DNA from: Buddleja alternifolia
Lineage: Eukaryota; Streptophyta; Magnoliopsida; Lamiales; Scrophulariaceae
Length of the DNA stretch: 64,000 nt
Direction of reading: 5' to 3'
NCBI GenBank assembly: GCA_019426215.1
Contig: CM033394.1
Span: 16,326,195-16,390,194 of the forward strand
The notes below the pieces were generated by a model, which did no database searches, was not told the DNA's origin, and saw nothing but the letters and a program-made list of their open reading frames with translations. The number at the start of each line of letters is the position of its first letter. The first letter of the stretch is position 1. Position numbers and translations under genes: made by a program. Shown here piece after piece: positions 1 to 11,824 of this stretch.

Positions 1-650
1 AGGTTGTGGAAGTCAGAACGATAGAGATTCGTGACGAATCATGAGGCAATTACGTGGGAAAAGTTTGTAGACTGTTTGTACGAGAGATACTTTCCTTAGA
101 GCTTGAATGATTAAAAGGCAGTGGAGTTTATGGAACTAACCCAGGGAAATAGTACAGTGGGTGAATATGAGGCAAAATTTACCGAGCTATCTTGTTTTGC
201 TCCACAGGTCATTTTAACTGAGAAACTAAAGGATAGAAATCTTGAGAGGGGTTTGAAGTATGAGATGAGAAAACAAGTTACAATACTCAGATTACCAACC
301 TTTGCTGAGGTTCTTGATAGAGCATTCATTGCAGAAAAGGAAGCTGAAGAGGGACGCAAATATAGGGAGCAAAGAAAGATGACTACTCTCGCAGATGAGC
401 AATGGAAGTCAGGAAATGGACCACTAAAGAGACCCACCACCAATTCTTACAAAGGAAGGACAAAGGAAGAAAATGAAGGAAAGTGCTCGCGATGCGACAA
501 GTTTCATCCGGGAAAACCATGTTATTGGGAGACTAAGGCGTGCTTCAATTGTGGTGAAGTTGGACACTAGCTAGGACTTGTCCATTTGAGAGAAAGACTC
601 CAACAACCGGTGCTACTGGGGAGAAACAAAATTAGAGAATCCAAAGGACT
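1..650 (+). pseudogene. gypsy gag fragment (capsid and zinc knuckle)
   Basis: Frame 1 from base 1 reads as a retrotransposon gag capsid segment (W-E-K-F followed by Y-E-R-Y-F-P, then a Q-G-N-S-T-V-G-E-Y motif), interrupted by stops at 22-24, 97-99 and 112-114. An open stretch runs from 121 to 570 and ends in a CCHC knuckle start, CFNCGEVGH, at about 542-567. A stop directly follows the His, and the final Cys of the knuckle is found only in another frame (about 575-590). The protein would package element RNA in a cytoplasmic particle. The N-terminus lies outside the window. Confidence 0.8.
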
Positions 651-719
651 CAAGGTAGAGCATATGCAATAACTCAACAGGATGCTCATGCCTCAAAATC
701 TGTTGTCACAGGTGCTTTG

Positions 720-1230
720 CCCTTATTATCTGAAATGGCACATGTATTGTTTGATGCAGGTGCTACTCATTCGTTTATATCTCCTACTTTTGCTAGTTGA
801 CTGAATAGAAAAATTGATTATCTAGACCATGAATTGTGTGTCACTACACCAATTGGGGAGTCTGTTATCTTGAAATCACTATACAAATCTTATATTATCC
901 ACGTGGGGGATAGAGAGCTGCTAGTGGACCTAATATTACTAGATACCCGTGAATTTGATGTAATTTTAGGCATGGATTGGCTTGCGGCATACCATGTTAC
1001 TCTTGATTGTTTTGAAAAGCAGGGCACATTTCACATCTCAGGAGAATCTAATTTTTTCTTTTAAGGAATTAAGGTTAGAGAGCCACCCGCTATTGTTTCA
1101 GCCTTACAGGCAAAACAAATTCTTAGGAAAGGTTCTCAAAGATATCTTGCATATGTAATTGATTCTAAGAAGGGTAAAGCAGACCTCAGTGATATTCCCA
1201 TTGTACAGGAATTTTCAGATGTCTTCCCTG
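720..1230 (+). pseudogene. gypsy aspartic protease and linker fragment
   Basis: A retropepsin-type active site appears as FDAGATHSF at about 750-776 (D-A-G instead of the usual D-S/T-G, a variant common in plant gypsy elements). Downstream are the conserved ILGMDWL flap-distal motif at about 964-984 and the following hydrophobic strand. The frame is stopped at 798-800 and again at about 1062. The enzyme would cleave the Gag-Pol polyprotein. It sits in its normal place between the zinc knuckle and the reverse transcriptase. Confidence 0.75.
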
Positions 1231-2069
1231 ATGAATTGCCAGGATTACCGCCAAACAGAGAAGTGGAGTTTTCAATAGATCTTATACTTGGGACTACTTA
1301 TATATCGAAGTCTCCATATAGGATGGCACTCGTAGAATTTAAAGAATTAAAGGATCAATTAAAGGATATGTTAGATAAGGGGATCATAAGGCCTAGCGTG
1401 TCACCATGGGGTGCGCCTGTTTTGTTCGTAAAGAAAAAGGATGGAACTTTTAGGTTGTGTATTGATTATAGAGAAATAAATAAGGTGACAGTAAAGAACA
1501 AGTACCCTTTGCCCAGAATTGAGAATTTATTCGATCAATTGCGCAATGCTAGTGTTTTCTCAAAAATTGATCTTTGCTCAGGATACCACCAGCTGAGGAT
1601 TAGAGATGAAGATATACCAAAAACAACATTTCGCACAAGATATGAACATTACGAATTCCTTGTGTTACCTTTCGGGCTGACAAATGCACCTGCAGCTTTC
1701 ATGGATTTGATGAATATAGTCTTTAAGCCTTTTCTTGATCAGTTCGTGGTGGTATTCATTGATGACATCCTCGTATATTTAAAAAATGTAGAAGAACATA
1801 AGCGTCACTTACAGATTGTTCTACAGACTCTGAGAGAGCAAAAGCTTTATGTGAAGCTTGATAAATGCGAGTTTTGGTTGGGTAGTGTGACTTTTCTTGG
1901 CCATGTAGTGTCAAAAGATGGCATATCAGTGGACCCAAAGAAAGTTGAAGCAGTGGTTAATTGGAGCAGACCCACTAGTGTAACTGAGGTTCGAAGTTTT
2001 CAAGGTTTAGCTAGGTATTATAGAAGATTTGTAGAGGGATTTTCTCGCATTGCAGGTCCTCTGAACTAA
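1231..2069 (+). pseudogene. gypsy reverse transcriptase
   Basis: The longest intact piece of this element is an open frame of about 277 residues covering the reverse transcriptase. Visible motifs are the [14 protein letters not shown] block, C-I-D-Y-R-E-I-N, the [11 protein letters not shown] block, the [11 protein letters not shown] block, and the catalytic FIDD at about 1755-1766. The connection-domain start (F-L-G-H-V-V-S) follows. A stop at 2067-2069 cuts it just after the G-P-L-N motif. Catalytic aspartates are preserved in this segment, but the whole polyprotein is broken. Confidence 0.9.
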
Positions 2070-2545
2070 TTAACACAAAAGAATGCTAAGTTCGAGTGGA
2101 CAGATGCTTGTGAACAAAGTTTTCAGATTTGAAAAATTGATTAGTCATTGCACCAATACTTTCTATTCCCTCTGGATCAGGAGGATTTGTTATCTATAGT
2201 GATGCCTTTAAAAAGGGACTCGGATGTGTACTTATGCAGCATGGAAAGGTTATAGCTTATGCATCGAGGCAATTATAACCTTATGAACAAAACTATCCTA
2301 CCCACGATCTTAAACTTGCAGCAGTCATCTTTGCGTTGAAAATATGGAGACATTATTTGCACGGTGAATCTTGTGAAATATATATAGATCACAAGAGTCT
2401 TAAATACTTGTTCACACAAAAAGAACTGAACATGAGACAGAGAAGATGGATAGAGTTGATGAAGGACTATGACCTAACTATTACCTACCATCGAGGGAAA
2501 GCGAACGTGGTGGCTAGTGCCTTAAGTCGAAAATCTTTGGGAGGA
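2070..2545 (+). pseudogene. gypsy RNase H
   Basis: RNase H follows the reverse transcriptase after a frame shift. Readable motifs include IYSDA (usually YTDAS) near 2190, Y-A-S-R-Q-L near 2260 followed by a stop at 2277-2279, [13 protein letters not shown] near 2305-2343, and DHKSL near 2390. Two expected acidic catalytic positions are changed: the HDLE glutamate reads K, and the usual A-D-A-L-S-R reads A-S-A-L-S-R near 2510-2530. Loss of these residues suggests an inactive enzyme even apart from the frameshifts. Confidence 0.75.
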
Positions 2546-3937
2546 CTTGCATGCTTGATTACTAGAGATAAACAACTATTACGAGATCTTACGAAGTTAG
2601 AGGTTGAAATTCATAAACAAGGGGGTACAGAGACAATTGCCCATCTACATGTACAACCAACTTTGATAGAGAGAATAATAATAGCTCAAGATAAGGACCC
2701 CCAATTGCTGAAAATTAAGAAAGAAGTTGGAAGGGGCGATAAGCTCGAGTTCTCTACACTAGAAGATGGCACACTGAAGTTTGGGGAACGATTTTGTATT
2801 CCCAATGACCCTGTTTTAAAAAGAGAAATTTTAGAAGAAGCTCATTCATCACGTTTCTCTATACACCCCGACACAACAAAATTGTACAGAGATTTAAGGG
2901 AACTATACTGGTGGAATTCCATGAAAAATGAGATAGCGGAATTTGTTTCACAATGCCTGGTCTGCCAGCAGATCAAGCTTGAAAGTCAGAAAATGGGAGG
3001 ATTACTGCAACCACTTTCTATTTCGGAGTGGAAGTGGGAGCATATTACTATGGACTTTCTGTGTGGGTTACCAAGAACCCAAAGGAAAAATGATGCCATA
3101 TGGGTGGTCGTGGATAGATTGACAAAGTCATCTTATTTTATAGCCATAAATATAAAATTTTCGCTCGAAAAGCTAGTTAAACTTTACTACAAGGAAGTGG
3201 TGCAATTGCATGTATTCCAGTGTCTATCGTGTCAGATAGAGACCCAAGATTTACCTCGAGGTTTTGGAAAAGTTTCCAGCAGGAGATGGGAACTAAGGTG
3301 AACCTTAGTACTGCGTTTCATCCTCAAACAGACGGACAATACAGACTTTGGAGGATATGTTGAGAGCATGCATTTTAGAACTGAGGGGTAATTGGGATGA
3401 ACATTTATCTTTAATTGAGTTTGCTTACAATAACAGCTACCATGCTAGCATTGAGATGGCCCCATACGAGGCATTTTATGGTAAAAGGTGTCGATCTCCT
3501 ATCTACTGGGATCAAGTAGGAGAACGGAGGATTATGGGACCCGAGTTAATTCAAATGACAAGTGAGAAAATTCCGCTAATCCGGGAGCGCATCCGAGCAA
3601 CTCAAAGTAGACATAAAAGCTATGCAGATAATAGAAGGCGTGATTTGGAGTTCGAAGCTGGTGATCACATTTTTCTCAAGGTTTCACCTTCAAAGGGAAT
3701 AATGAGATTTGGAAAAAGGGAAAAATTAAGCCCGAGGTATGTTGGACCTTTCGAAATTCTTGAGAGGTTGGTCCAGTCGCTTACAGAATTGCTTTGCCAC
3801 CTCCACTCTCAAGTGTACACAATGTGTTCCATGTGTCACTGATGAGGAAGTATATACCTGATCCATCTCACATCATTGGTTATGACCTACTCGAGATCAA
3901 GGATGATTTGACATATCTAGAACATCCTATTCGTATT
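2546..3937 (+). pseudogene. gypsy integrase, interrupted at its C-terminus
   Basis: The open frame 2336-3301 continues into integrase. The HHCC zinc module is visible (H-S-S-R-F-S-I-H ... C-L-V-C near 2842-2966), followed by M-D-F-L-C-G-L-P and the first catalytic Asp in VVVDRLTK near 3107-3130. A frameshift around 3200-3345 breaks the region of the second Asp and the Glu, and the frame resumes at 3348-3842. It ends inside the P-I-R-I motif of the C-terminal region, where the copia 3' LTR starts at about 3938. The rest of the protein is at 13541-13724. Confidence 0.85.
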
Positions 3938-5633
3938 TGTTGTGATTCGGTCTAGCGGATAATTTTTTTTAATCCGAATCACACCCGAGAATCCAATCCG
4001 GGGATATTCATGATATTAAGCATATAGATCAATTGACGAGAATTGACAAGAGTAATTACCTTTTTGTCTATTGAATCTCGAATTATCAGCAGCAGCCCCG
4101 GACTCCTGCCTCTAGATAATCACGCGGAAGAAAAAATCTCTGAGAAAAGCTCGATCTCCTCCTTGGCAACAATTGCAGGCGGTTAGTTGGATGGAGAGGG
4201 AGGAATTTTTATTTCCTAATGCTCTAGGTTTATTTTGGCTCAGTGTCAGATTCTAAAACAATGACTTGTCTGTTTGGAGTTCTGACACTGACTGATTACT
4301 TATACCAAGTAAAAGACTCCCCTAGGTTATCACTAAGAGGGGCGGCCAAATTGGCCTTAGTAGATGGGCTTTGGGCTTTGTTTTGACTTAGCTCATGTGT
4401 AATTAATTAAATCCAAGTCCAATCCAATTGGTAATTAATTAATTACATTAATCCAATTAATATAATTCAATTTATAAATTAATTTCCAATTAATTTAACT
4501 TATGAATTAATATGATTTAATTAATTTATTTAATTCAATTAAATTTTTTCAATTAAATCATGCCATCTATTTTGTCAGTCAATTCACATCAGATGTGATT
4601 TTACCAAAATACCCTTAGCTTAAGGAAATATTCCATTTCTTCACATAGCGCGACTCTCTAGGCTTGATTCAATTGGCAATGAGAGGATTCCAAAGGATAA
4701 GGTTGTCACCTAGCCAACACCGTGGAACCAAATCGTAACCCAATTGAAAACGAAATGATCATGTCATCACGAACCTTGACTACGAAGATCATATGTGTAT
4801 AAACTCTTCACCGACGTGACCCAATCAAGTAAGAGTCATGGTTTAGTCAAACTCATAGAACTTGATACTGTACTTAGAATCATAATAATGTGAAATTACC
4901 AAACTACCCTTAGTGACAATCAGGGGATAGTTTATATGCTTTGGCCAAAGACTTATAATTTCAATTACTTACGATCGAATAAGTCACATACTCAGTTACT
5001 GTCGAGACAGTAAATCCTGTTTTGGCAAGTTATCTTATAACATCGAATGCACTATTGGATCGTACTTTGAGGTCGACCCCACCTATCAGGTGATACGGGT
5101 CTAACTACTCTGATAACATATCCAATACTACAAGCATGTTATAAACGACTCCTCATGTCTAAAGTTCATACATACTATCGCAATCTTAATCCTAATCATT
5201 GACTGTCAAAGAGTAAATATCCATGTGATCAGATTAATGAGAGTCGAGTTCAAATATGTTAATTCCATTAATCATATTCATGACACCAGCTCCCACTATC
5301 TAATCAGTGTACGACTGACACTTCCTTGTCAAAAAAGGTGTCATATGAGTTGAATATTAATGCCCAATCAATATTCGTTAACTCACGAACTCTCAGTTTC
5401 AGAGATTAAGTGCTGGACTGTTCCAATGCCTCCTCTTGTCCATAAGAGGTGGAAAGTCTATCTTGAAATCTCTTGGACTAATTTGTTGAATACAGTCAAA
5501 TGCCATTAGATTTATATGAACAAAATCAAAACCTTTATTTTATAAATAGAAACATCAAATGTTTTGTACAAATAACTTATCTAAGCCTTATTTAATCTAA
5601 TTCCTCATAGGCATTGAGGGCATACACCTAACA
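3938..5633 (-). repeat. copia 3' LTR
   Basis: About 1.7 kb, a near-duplicate of 11825-13540. On the - strand it starts TGTTAGGTG and ends CACAACA. It holds an A/T-rich TAATTAATTAA block at about 4380-4560. Differences from the other LTR include an extra GGCGGCC-containing segment near 4341 and the lack of a duplicated TAATTAATTAA unit seen near 12306-12360. Confidence 0.9.
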
Positions 5634-5642
5634 ATCTCCCAC
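5634..5642 (-). other. Polypurine tract of the copia element
   Basis: On the - strand GTGGGAGAT lies directly before the 3' LTR start TGTTAGG. This is the standard copia plus-strand primer and fixes the element's direction. Confidence 0.85.
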
Positions 5643-5648
5643 TTGCAC

Positions 5649-6434
5649 TCAACGCCAATCACTATGGTATTTGATTCCCATCTTCTCAAGATGTTTATCT
5701 AGCACCACCTGTGATAATCGCTTGGTGAGTGGGTCAACCACGTTTTCTGTTGAGCCTATTTTTTGCACGACTATATCGCCTCTTCCAACGATTTCTCGTA
5801 TTATATGATATTTCCTCATCACGTGTTTAGATTTGTTGTGAGACCTTGGTTCTTTAGCCTGCGCAATTGCTCCGTTGTTGTCACACCATAGTGGCAATGA
5901 CATTTCCACGCTAGGAACCATTCCAAGTTCGGCCATGAACTTTTTCATCCAAACAACTTTTTTGGCTGCCTCAGAGGCTGCCACATATTATGCCTCCATT
6001 GTGGAGTCAGCAGTTGTGGTTTGCTTAAAACTTTTCCAAGACACTGCTCCTCCACTGAGTGTGAATATGTACCCAGAGGTAGATTTAAGGTCATCCGGAT
6101 CAGATTGGAAATTTGAGTTGGTGTAACCATCCACCTTTCATTCTCCATTCCCATATATTAGTAGCATATCTTTAGTTCTTCTTAAGTACTTTAAGATACA
6201 CTTCACTGATGTCCAGTGAGGCTCTCCCGGGTTTGCTTGAAACCTACTGACCATGCTTACAACATGTGCCAGATCTGGCCTCGTGCATAACATTGTGTAC
6301 ATGAGACTACCCACAGTGGATGTATAGGGTATATTCCTTATTTCCAATCTATCCTTGTCTGTTTTGGGACTCATAGATTTGGAAAGATGAATGCCATGTC
6401 TCATGGGCAAAAGTCCTCCCTTAGAGTTATGCAT
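5649..6434 (-). pseudogene. copia RNase H
   Basis: Three overlapping frames (6434-6138, 6154-5945, 5984-5649) together cover copia RNase H. Visible are the entry block Y-T-S-T-V-G-S-L-M-Y with R-P-D-L-A-H-V-V-S, a degraded Y-M-A-A-S-E-A-A-K region, WCDNNGAIAQAK (the catalytic Asp and the conserved D-N block), HNKSKHVMRKYH, and the terminal D-P-L-T-K motif. The stop at 5649-5651 lies just upstream of the polypurine tract, as usual. At least two frameshifts separate the pieces. Confidence 0.88.
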
Positions 6435-7550
6435 TTCACATATCTCTTAAGGTCTTTCTCTAGGTAGAGCGCTTGGGAGAGACCAATCATTCTATTCGCT
6501 CTATCTCTATAAAGGCAAATTCCTAGAATGTAGGTCGCTTCTCCCAAGTCTTTCATGGAGAATGTGCTTGAGAGCCATGTCTTGACCGAAGTCAATATGC
6601 CTATGTCATTCCCTATAAGTAGTATGTCATCTACATATAGAACCAGGAATGTCAACTTGCTCCCACTGACCATTTTATAGACACACGGTTCGTCTTCATT
6701 CTTAATGAAGCTATATTTCTTGGCTTCTTCATCGAACCTCAGATTCCAACTCCGAGAGGCTTGCTTCAGTCCATAGATGGACCGATTAAGTTTGCAAACT
6801 TTATAAGAGTCTGCTTCGGATATAAAGCCCCTGGGCTGTTGCATATAAATGTCCTCATCCAAGTGTCCATTTAAGAATGCAGTCTTAACATCCATTTGCC
6901 AGACTTCATAGTCTAAGTTTGCAGCTATGGCTAGCAGAATTCTAATAGATTTGATCATGGCTACTGGCAAAAAGGTTTCCTCATAGTCAATGCCCTCCTT
7001 TTGACTATAACCTTTTGCCACTAGCCTGGCCTTATAGGTGTCCACCTTGCCATCCAGACCAATCTTTTTTCTTATAGATCCATTTGCATCCAATTGGTCC
7101 TACTCCATTTGGTAGATCAGTAAGAGTCCAGACTTGGTTCGAATACATCGAATCAATCTCTGCTTTCATAGCCTCAAGCCACTTAGAAGAATCTATAACC
7201 GTCGCTGTTTCATCATAGTCAGAGGGATCATCTTCATGGCTTCCTTCTGCAATGACATACAAATAATGTTGCGTTTTGTACAGATAGCCATATCTCTCAG
7301 GTGGCTGAGATACTCTGGTAGATCGTCGCTGTGACGGTTGTGTCAAGTTGGGTTCAGATTCTTGAACTGATATCTTCGAAGGGACGTTATCTTGTTCTTT
7401 TAGAACAATCTTTCTACGTGCACCATCTTCTCGAATGAATTCTTCTTCAAGAAAGTGGACTTGCAAGGCCACGATGATCCTATGATCATTTTGCAGGTAA
7501 AAGAGGTATCCCATCGAATCTACGGGAAAACCGATAAAACGTTTTTTCAA
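6401..7550 (-). pseudogene. copia reverse transcriptase
   Basis: Two frames (7550-7032 and 7093-6401) cover the copia reverse transcriptase. The first holds the linker, A-M-K-A-E-I-D-S-M and the G-C-K-W-I-Y-K-K block. The second holds K-A-R-L-V-A-K-G-Y-S-Q, the Q-M-D-V-K-T-A-F-L-N-G block and the catalytic LYVDDILL at about 6622-6645, with the Y-V-D-D motif intact. The break between them lies near 7032-7093. The enzyme copies element RNA in the particle. The catalytic centre looks intact but the frame is not. Confidence 0.9.
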
Positions 7551-7604
7551 GGATCTATCCTCTAGTTTCTCTACCTTGGTATTCTTTACATATGTTGGGC
7601 AACC

Positions 7605-8603
7605 CTATATTCTTATGTATTTCAGACTAGGCTTCCTACCGCTCCATATCTCATATGGTGTAGTGGGAACAGATTTCGAGGGACATTTGTTCAGAATGTG
7701 CGCAACTGTAAGCAAAACATGTCCCCACAACGAGATGGGTAAATCGGTGTAGCTAAGCATGGAGCGTATCATGTCCAACAGAGTACGATTCCTTCTTTCT
7801 GCTACTCCGTTGAGTTGTGGGGTTGTTGGAGGAGTTAGTTGTAATACTATGCCGAGTTCTTTTAAGAACTCGACACTCATGTATTCGCCACCTCGATCAG
7901 ATCTCAGTGCCTTAATACTATGCCCAGTTTGTTTTTCAGTCAAAGCTTTGAATTCCTTGAACCATTCAAGTGATTCGGATTTATACTTCATCAGATAAAT
8001 TAGACCATACCTAGAGTGGTTATCTGTGAAGGTTATAAAGTATTGAAAACCTCCAAGGGCCGCATCCTTGAGGGCCCCACAAACGTCAGTGTGGATTAAT
8101 CCTAAAACTTCATTTGCCCTTTCGAAATGTCCAGTGAATGGTGACCTAGTCATCTTGCCTTTGAAGCACGATTCACAAGTCGGATATGGGTCAGACCCAA
8201 GTGGACCAATGAGCCCACGTTTTTCCAACTCGTGAATCTTAAATTCACCGGCATGTCCCAGTCTAAGGTGCCATATGAGTCTTTGGTTCATTCCATTCAT
8301 ACTACGTTTTCTAGTCATAGTATTAACCATGCATTGATTTCGGACATTCAAATAGTATAAACCATTAATTAAAGATGCAGAGCCAACACACTTATTTCCA
8401 AAATAAATATCGCAAGAATTATGTTTAAATGTAAAAAAATATCCTTTCCTGACCAATACAGGAATAGAAATAATATTCTTGAGCCCATTGGGCAAAACAA
8501 GGCAATCATCTAATCTAATTTGATGTCTAGAAATTAATGCAACAGAAGTAATTCCAATGTGAGTCGCAGCCACGCTGTGTCCACTTCCTACATTGATCAT
8601 CAC
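7605..8603 (-). pseudogene. copia GAG-pre-integrase and integrase core
   Basis: An open frame of about 332 residues. The pre-integrase zinc module reads H-L-R-L-G-H ... C-E-S-C. The core has the first Asp in HTDVCG, the second in LRSDRGGEY and the Glu in GVAERRNRT, so the D,D,E triad is preserved. The frame ends near the conserved P-T-T-P-Y-E-I-W block, after which a shift leads into the reverse transcriptase linker. Integrase would insert the cDNA into the genome. It lies between protease and reverse transcriptase, the order that defines Ty1/copia. Confidence 0.9.
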
Positions 8604-8636
8604 TTCCTCGTCCAGCTTTCTACTTTTTTTCAGATC

Positions 8637-9545
8637 CTAGTTCAAAACACAAATATGAGCACTAGCTTCGGAATCTAGAATCCAAGAAGTAGAAAATATC
8701 ATCATAGAACAAATTATTTCAAAAAAGTAAAGTTCTATACCTGATTTGCTTTCAGCTTTTAGTACGGGACAGTCACGCTTCCAATGCCCCACTTCCAAGC
8801 AGTGGCGGCAGGTGTCTTCATCCCTCATGCGCTTAGTCCTAGACTTTTTCACCTTGGATATGATTGGTTCTCTAATTCGCCCAGCCAATGGGTGATGCTG
8901 CTTCAATCCTTTCTTAGAAGATGAAATAGGAACTGTGAAAGCACCAAATCTTTTCTCAATTTGTGATTGTGCTTTGACCAGCTTGTCCAACAAGATTGAC
9001 AGTGATCCTTCAATGTCATTTAAATCGAAGTTTATGACAAAGGCAGAGAATGAGTTAGGGAGTGGCTGGAGAATGAGATCCACCTGAAGGTGGAAATCCA
9101 TGTAGTAGTCCATAGAGCGGAGTTTTTCTAGCATGGATATCATGTTCAAAACATGATCAGCAACATCATCTCTTTCTCTCATCTTTGTGTTGAAAATCTC
9201 CTTCGATACAAAGTATCTAATGGACTTTCCCCGTTCCCCGAACAGTTCCTCCAAGTGCAGCATGATAGACCTGGGACTATCCACGTTTTCATGTGTGCGT
9301 TGCAATGCAGTGCACATGGAGTTCAACATATAATCCCTTACTTTTCCTACATCAGAGATCCAATCCGAGTACGCTAGTATGACAGATTCTTCCTCATCGA
9401 CCCCAGGCCTTTGTGGTCGATCCATCTCTAGTGTGTATTCAAGTGATTCATCATTGAGGACCGTCCTCAATGCTCTAATCCAATCAGAGTAGTTTGGTCC
9501 AGTGAGGACATTTTTCTCAAGTAGTATTGTCAAAGGGTTAGTCAT
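8637..9545 (-). pseudogene. copia gag with start of protease
   Basis: An open frame of about 302 residues starts at an ATG at 9545 in good position after the leader. The capsid part opens with L-L-E-K-N-V-L-T-G-P-N-Y-S-D-W, a typical plant copia gag start. The single CCHC knuckle is complete: CRHCLEVGHWKRDCP at about 8768-8812. The protease active site follows as ILDSEAS (about 8650-8670), with Glu in place of the Gly of D-S-G-A-S, likely inactivating. The frame stops shortly after. Gag forms the particle and binds RNA. Confidence 0.88.
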
Positions 9546-10569
9546 TGTGATGGAAATAAACTACAGAAAAATAACTAAGATTTCCGATTAGATGTGTTAT
9601 TGTGTACTTTCAAGTAAAATCAATGATTTCAATATTTACTTGACTCCACTATTTTTCTCGAAATATTGCACTCCCACTGCAATAATCGGAAACCTCGTTG
9701 GATTGGTTTCATAGTAAGTGATTGATTTCCCCAACGATCTAAACAAGTTGCAACCATGAACGATATATTGCTCGTTAGATCATTGAGGTGATGTCAAACA
9801 TCAATCAGTCCAACCGATGATTCAATCCCCTTTAGCTCATGGATCACTGAACCGCAAACTTTTTTGATATATAGGTGGTGATCCATCTGAGTCATTTATT
9901 CCATCAACTCCTATCAGTCTAACAATTTAATCTCGCCTTGCAACCTTGAACGATATATGGGGCGAAATTTGTTTCGACATGAAGGCATCAAATGCACTAG
10001 ATAAGATAGAGTACCATGTCTTGATGCATGACCCCCTTATTCCGGGAAGATGCCATGCACTACAAATGAAACCACCTTCTAAAATTTGATGGAGAGCTAG
10101 GACATCCAATGCCCCTTTACTTACTCAGTATTTTAATTTGGGAGAATTATAACATTCGATAATGTTATTAAGTTGGTCTCACTTTGCCCATTAATTTCTT
10201 TATCGCGCAATAATTGGAATGCATATGAATAAGCCTAGCAATTCTAACAACACACACATGTATGGCCTATCTAGATCAACTCGAGCCAAAGAGTGATTGG
10301 GGAGGGGTTCTATCTATTACAAGGATTGGGCCCTATACAAAGATCTAATCTTCTTGATTCTCCAAGACTTCATTTGCCACCATCAATCGCCATTTGGGCC
10401 TCTCTCTAAAACAATTACATAGAATTAACCTATACAAAATTCTATGAATTGAAGATACAAACTAGGGGGCTCAAAACCAGCCCAATACAACCATAAATAA
10501 AACCCTAAGTCCATAAATGGTGTCACCATCACGCATGTAAGGAGCACATAAACAATTTAAACGCATATG

Positions 10570-11095
10570 TGAATTTATCCTTTAAATCTAATTTAATGTG
10601 TGATTAAATCTAATTTAGTCTAAGATTAAATCCAATTTAATCTATGATTGAATCCAATTCAATCTCTTGATTAAATCCAATTTATTCTTCAATTAAATCC
10701 AATTTAATATCATCAAAATAAATCCAATTTAGTTTGAATACTTTAATCTAATTAAAGATTGACTATCATCAAATAACATCTAATGGGTAATTTAATCTAA
10801 ACACATAGCAATATCATGTAATAAGGAAAGCGATATTTAAATCTAATTCAACAAATCCAATTTAATATATATCAACTTTGAAAAGGAGTTTTAAATCCAA
10901 TTTAAAACTTTGAACAACTCTAAGTTCAATTGAAATTTTTTAAGTTTAAATCCAATTTAAATAAAGTAACTAAATCCAATTTAGAATAAAATTAAATCTA
11001 ATTTAAATTTCCTAAATCCAATTTAAGGTTTTTAAAAAACTTAAATCTAATTAAAATTTATTCACTAAATCCAATTTAGAAGTTGAAACGAATTT
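10570..11095. repeat. Dispersed short motif array (AAATCCAATTTAA type)
   Basis: A 12-14 bp motif of the form TAAATC(C/T)AATTTA recurs well over ten times in about 520 bp, irregularly spaced and degenerate. It lies wholly inside the copia leader. It is not a clean tandem repeat. Confidence 0.7.
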
Positions 11096-11280
11096 TAATT
11101 AGGGTTGTTTACTTGATAAATATTTAGGCTAAGTTTTTTTTTAAATTTGGATTGAACCCACATAATTAATTAATTGATAATTGATCAATCCAATTAAATC
11201 ATTTGGGCCAAGCCCTATAATCAATTATGTTAGGCCCAATTCAAAATACCCAACTAATTAAACAACAGTCGTGCTTGGCC

Positions 11281-11600
11281 CAACATTATTAATTAATTGC
11301 GCTGGGCCAAGCCCAGCACAAACAAAAAATTAACTTGGCCCATCGCTATTTATCATGCGTTGGGCTTGCTCCAGCGCGGATCTACTGTGCGCTGGGCTTG
11401 GCTCAGCGCCGATCCTACAGTGCTGGGCTCGGCCCAGCGCTTAATTATGCGCTGGGCTTGCAGCGCGTGTTGGGCGAAAGCCCAACACCCCTTCGCCCCC
11501 CCAGCCCGCGCCAGTAGCATTAGCCGCCCTGCTGCTACAGTGGCGCGGCGGCGCCACTGTAGCAGCGGTGCCGACGACGGTGCTGCTGCTCCAGCGGTGC
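11281..11600. other. G/C-rich hairpin cluster in copia leader
   Basis: A sharp G/C-rich island in A/T-rich surroundings. Perfect inverted repeats include a 16-bp stem with a 4-base loop (11531-11546 with 11551-11566), a 9-bp stem with loop GAAA on the + strand (11467-11475 with 11480-11488) and a 7-bp stem (11422-11428 with 11432-11438). The phrase GCGCTGGGCTTG recurs. Open frames on both strands here are compositional. Confidence 0.8.
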
Positions 11601-11811
11601 GATTTTCCAAAATATGCATTTTTCCAAAATCATGAATCCAATTCAATTTATTTTATTTTACCCAGTAAATCCAATTCAACTCATGAAAAATTAAATTTAC
11701 AGATAATCATGCATAACATAAATTACCCAAATTTACATACAATACGTAAAATCATGTTTATGATATTAAAACACAAACATACAACGAATATCATGAAATT
11801 CCAGAATTTTG

Positions 11812-11823
11812 GCTCTGATACCA
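11812..11823 (-). other. Primer binding site (initiator tRNA-Met type)
   Basis: The - strand reads TGGTATCAGAGC one base after the 5' LTR end (CACAACA). This is the standard complement to the 3' end of plant initiator methionine tRNA. Confidence 0.93.
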
Positions 11824-11824
11824 C

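Larger units (their letters stand above)
9546..11811 (-). other. Long untranslated leader of the copia element
   Basis: About 2.27 kb separate the primer binding site from the gag ATG, with no conserved coding. From the PBS it runs through A/T-rich DNA, a G/C-rich hairpin cluster (about 11281-11600), a block full of an AAATCCAATTTAA-type motif (about 10570-11095), and ordinary sequence to gag. Parts are matched by 49920-51139 in the same orientation, which shows that the leader is a family trait. Confidence 0.75.

Noticed and set aside
11297..11646. Open frames on both strands in the G/C island
   Set aside because: Compositional: stop codons are rare in G/C-rich DNA and frames overlap on both strands. 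The region is leader.
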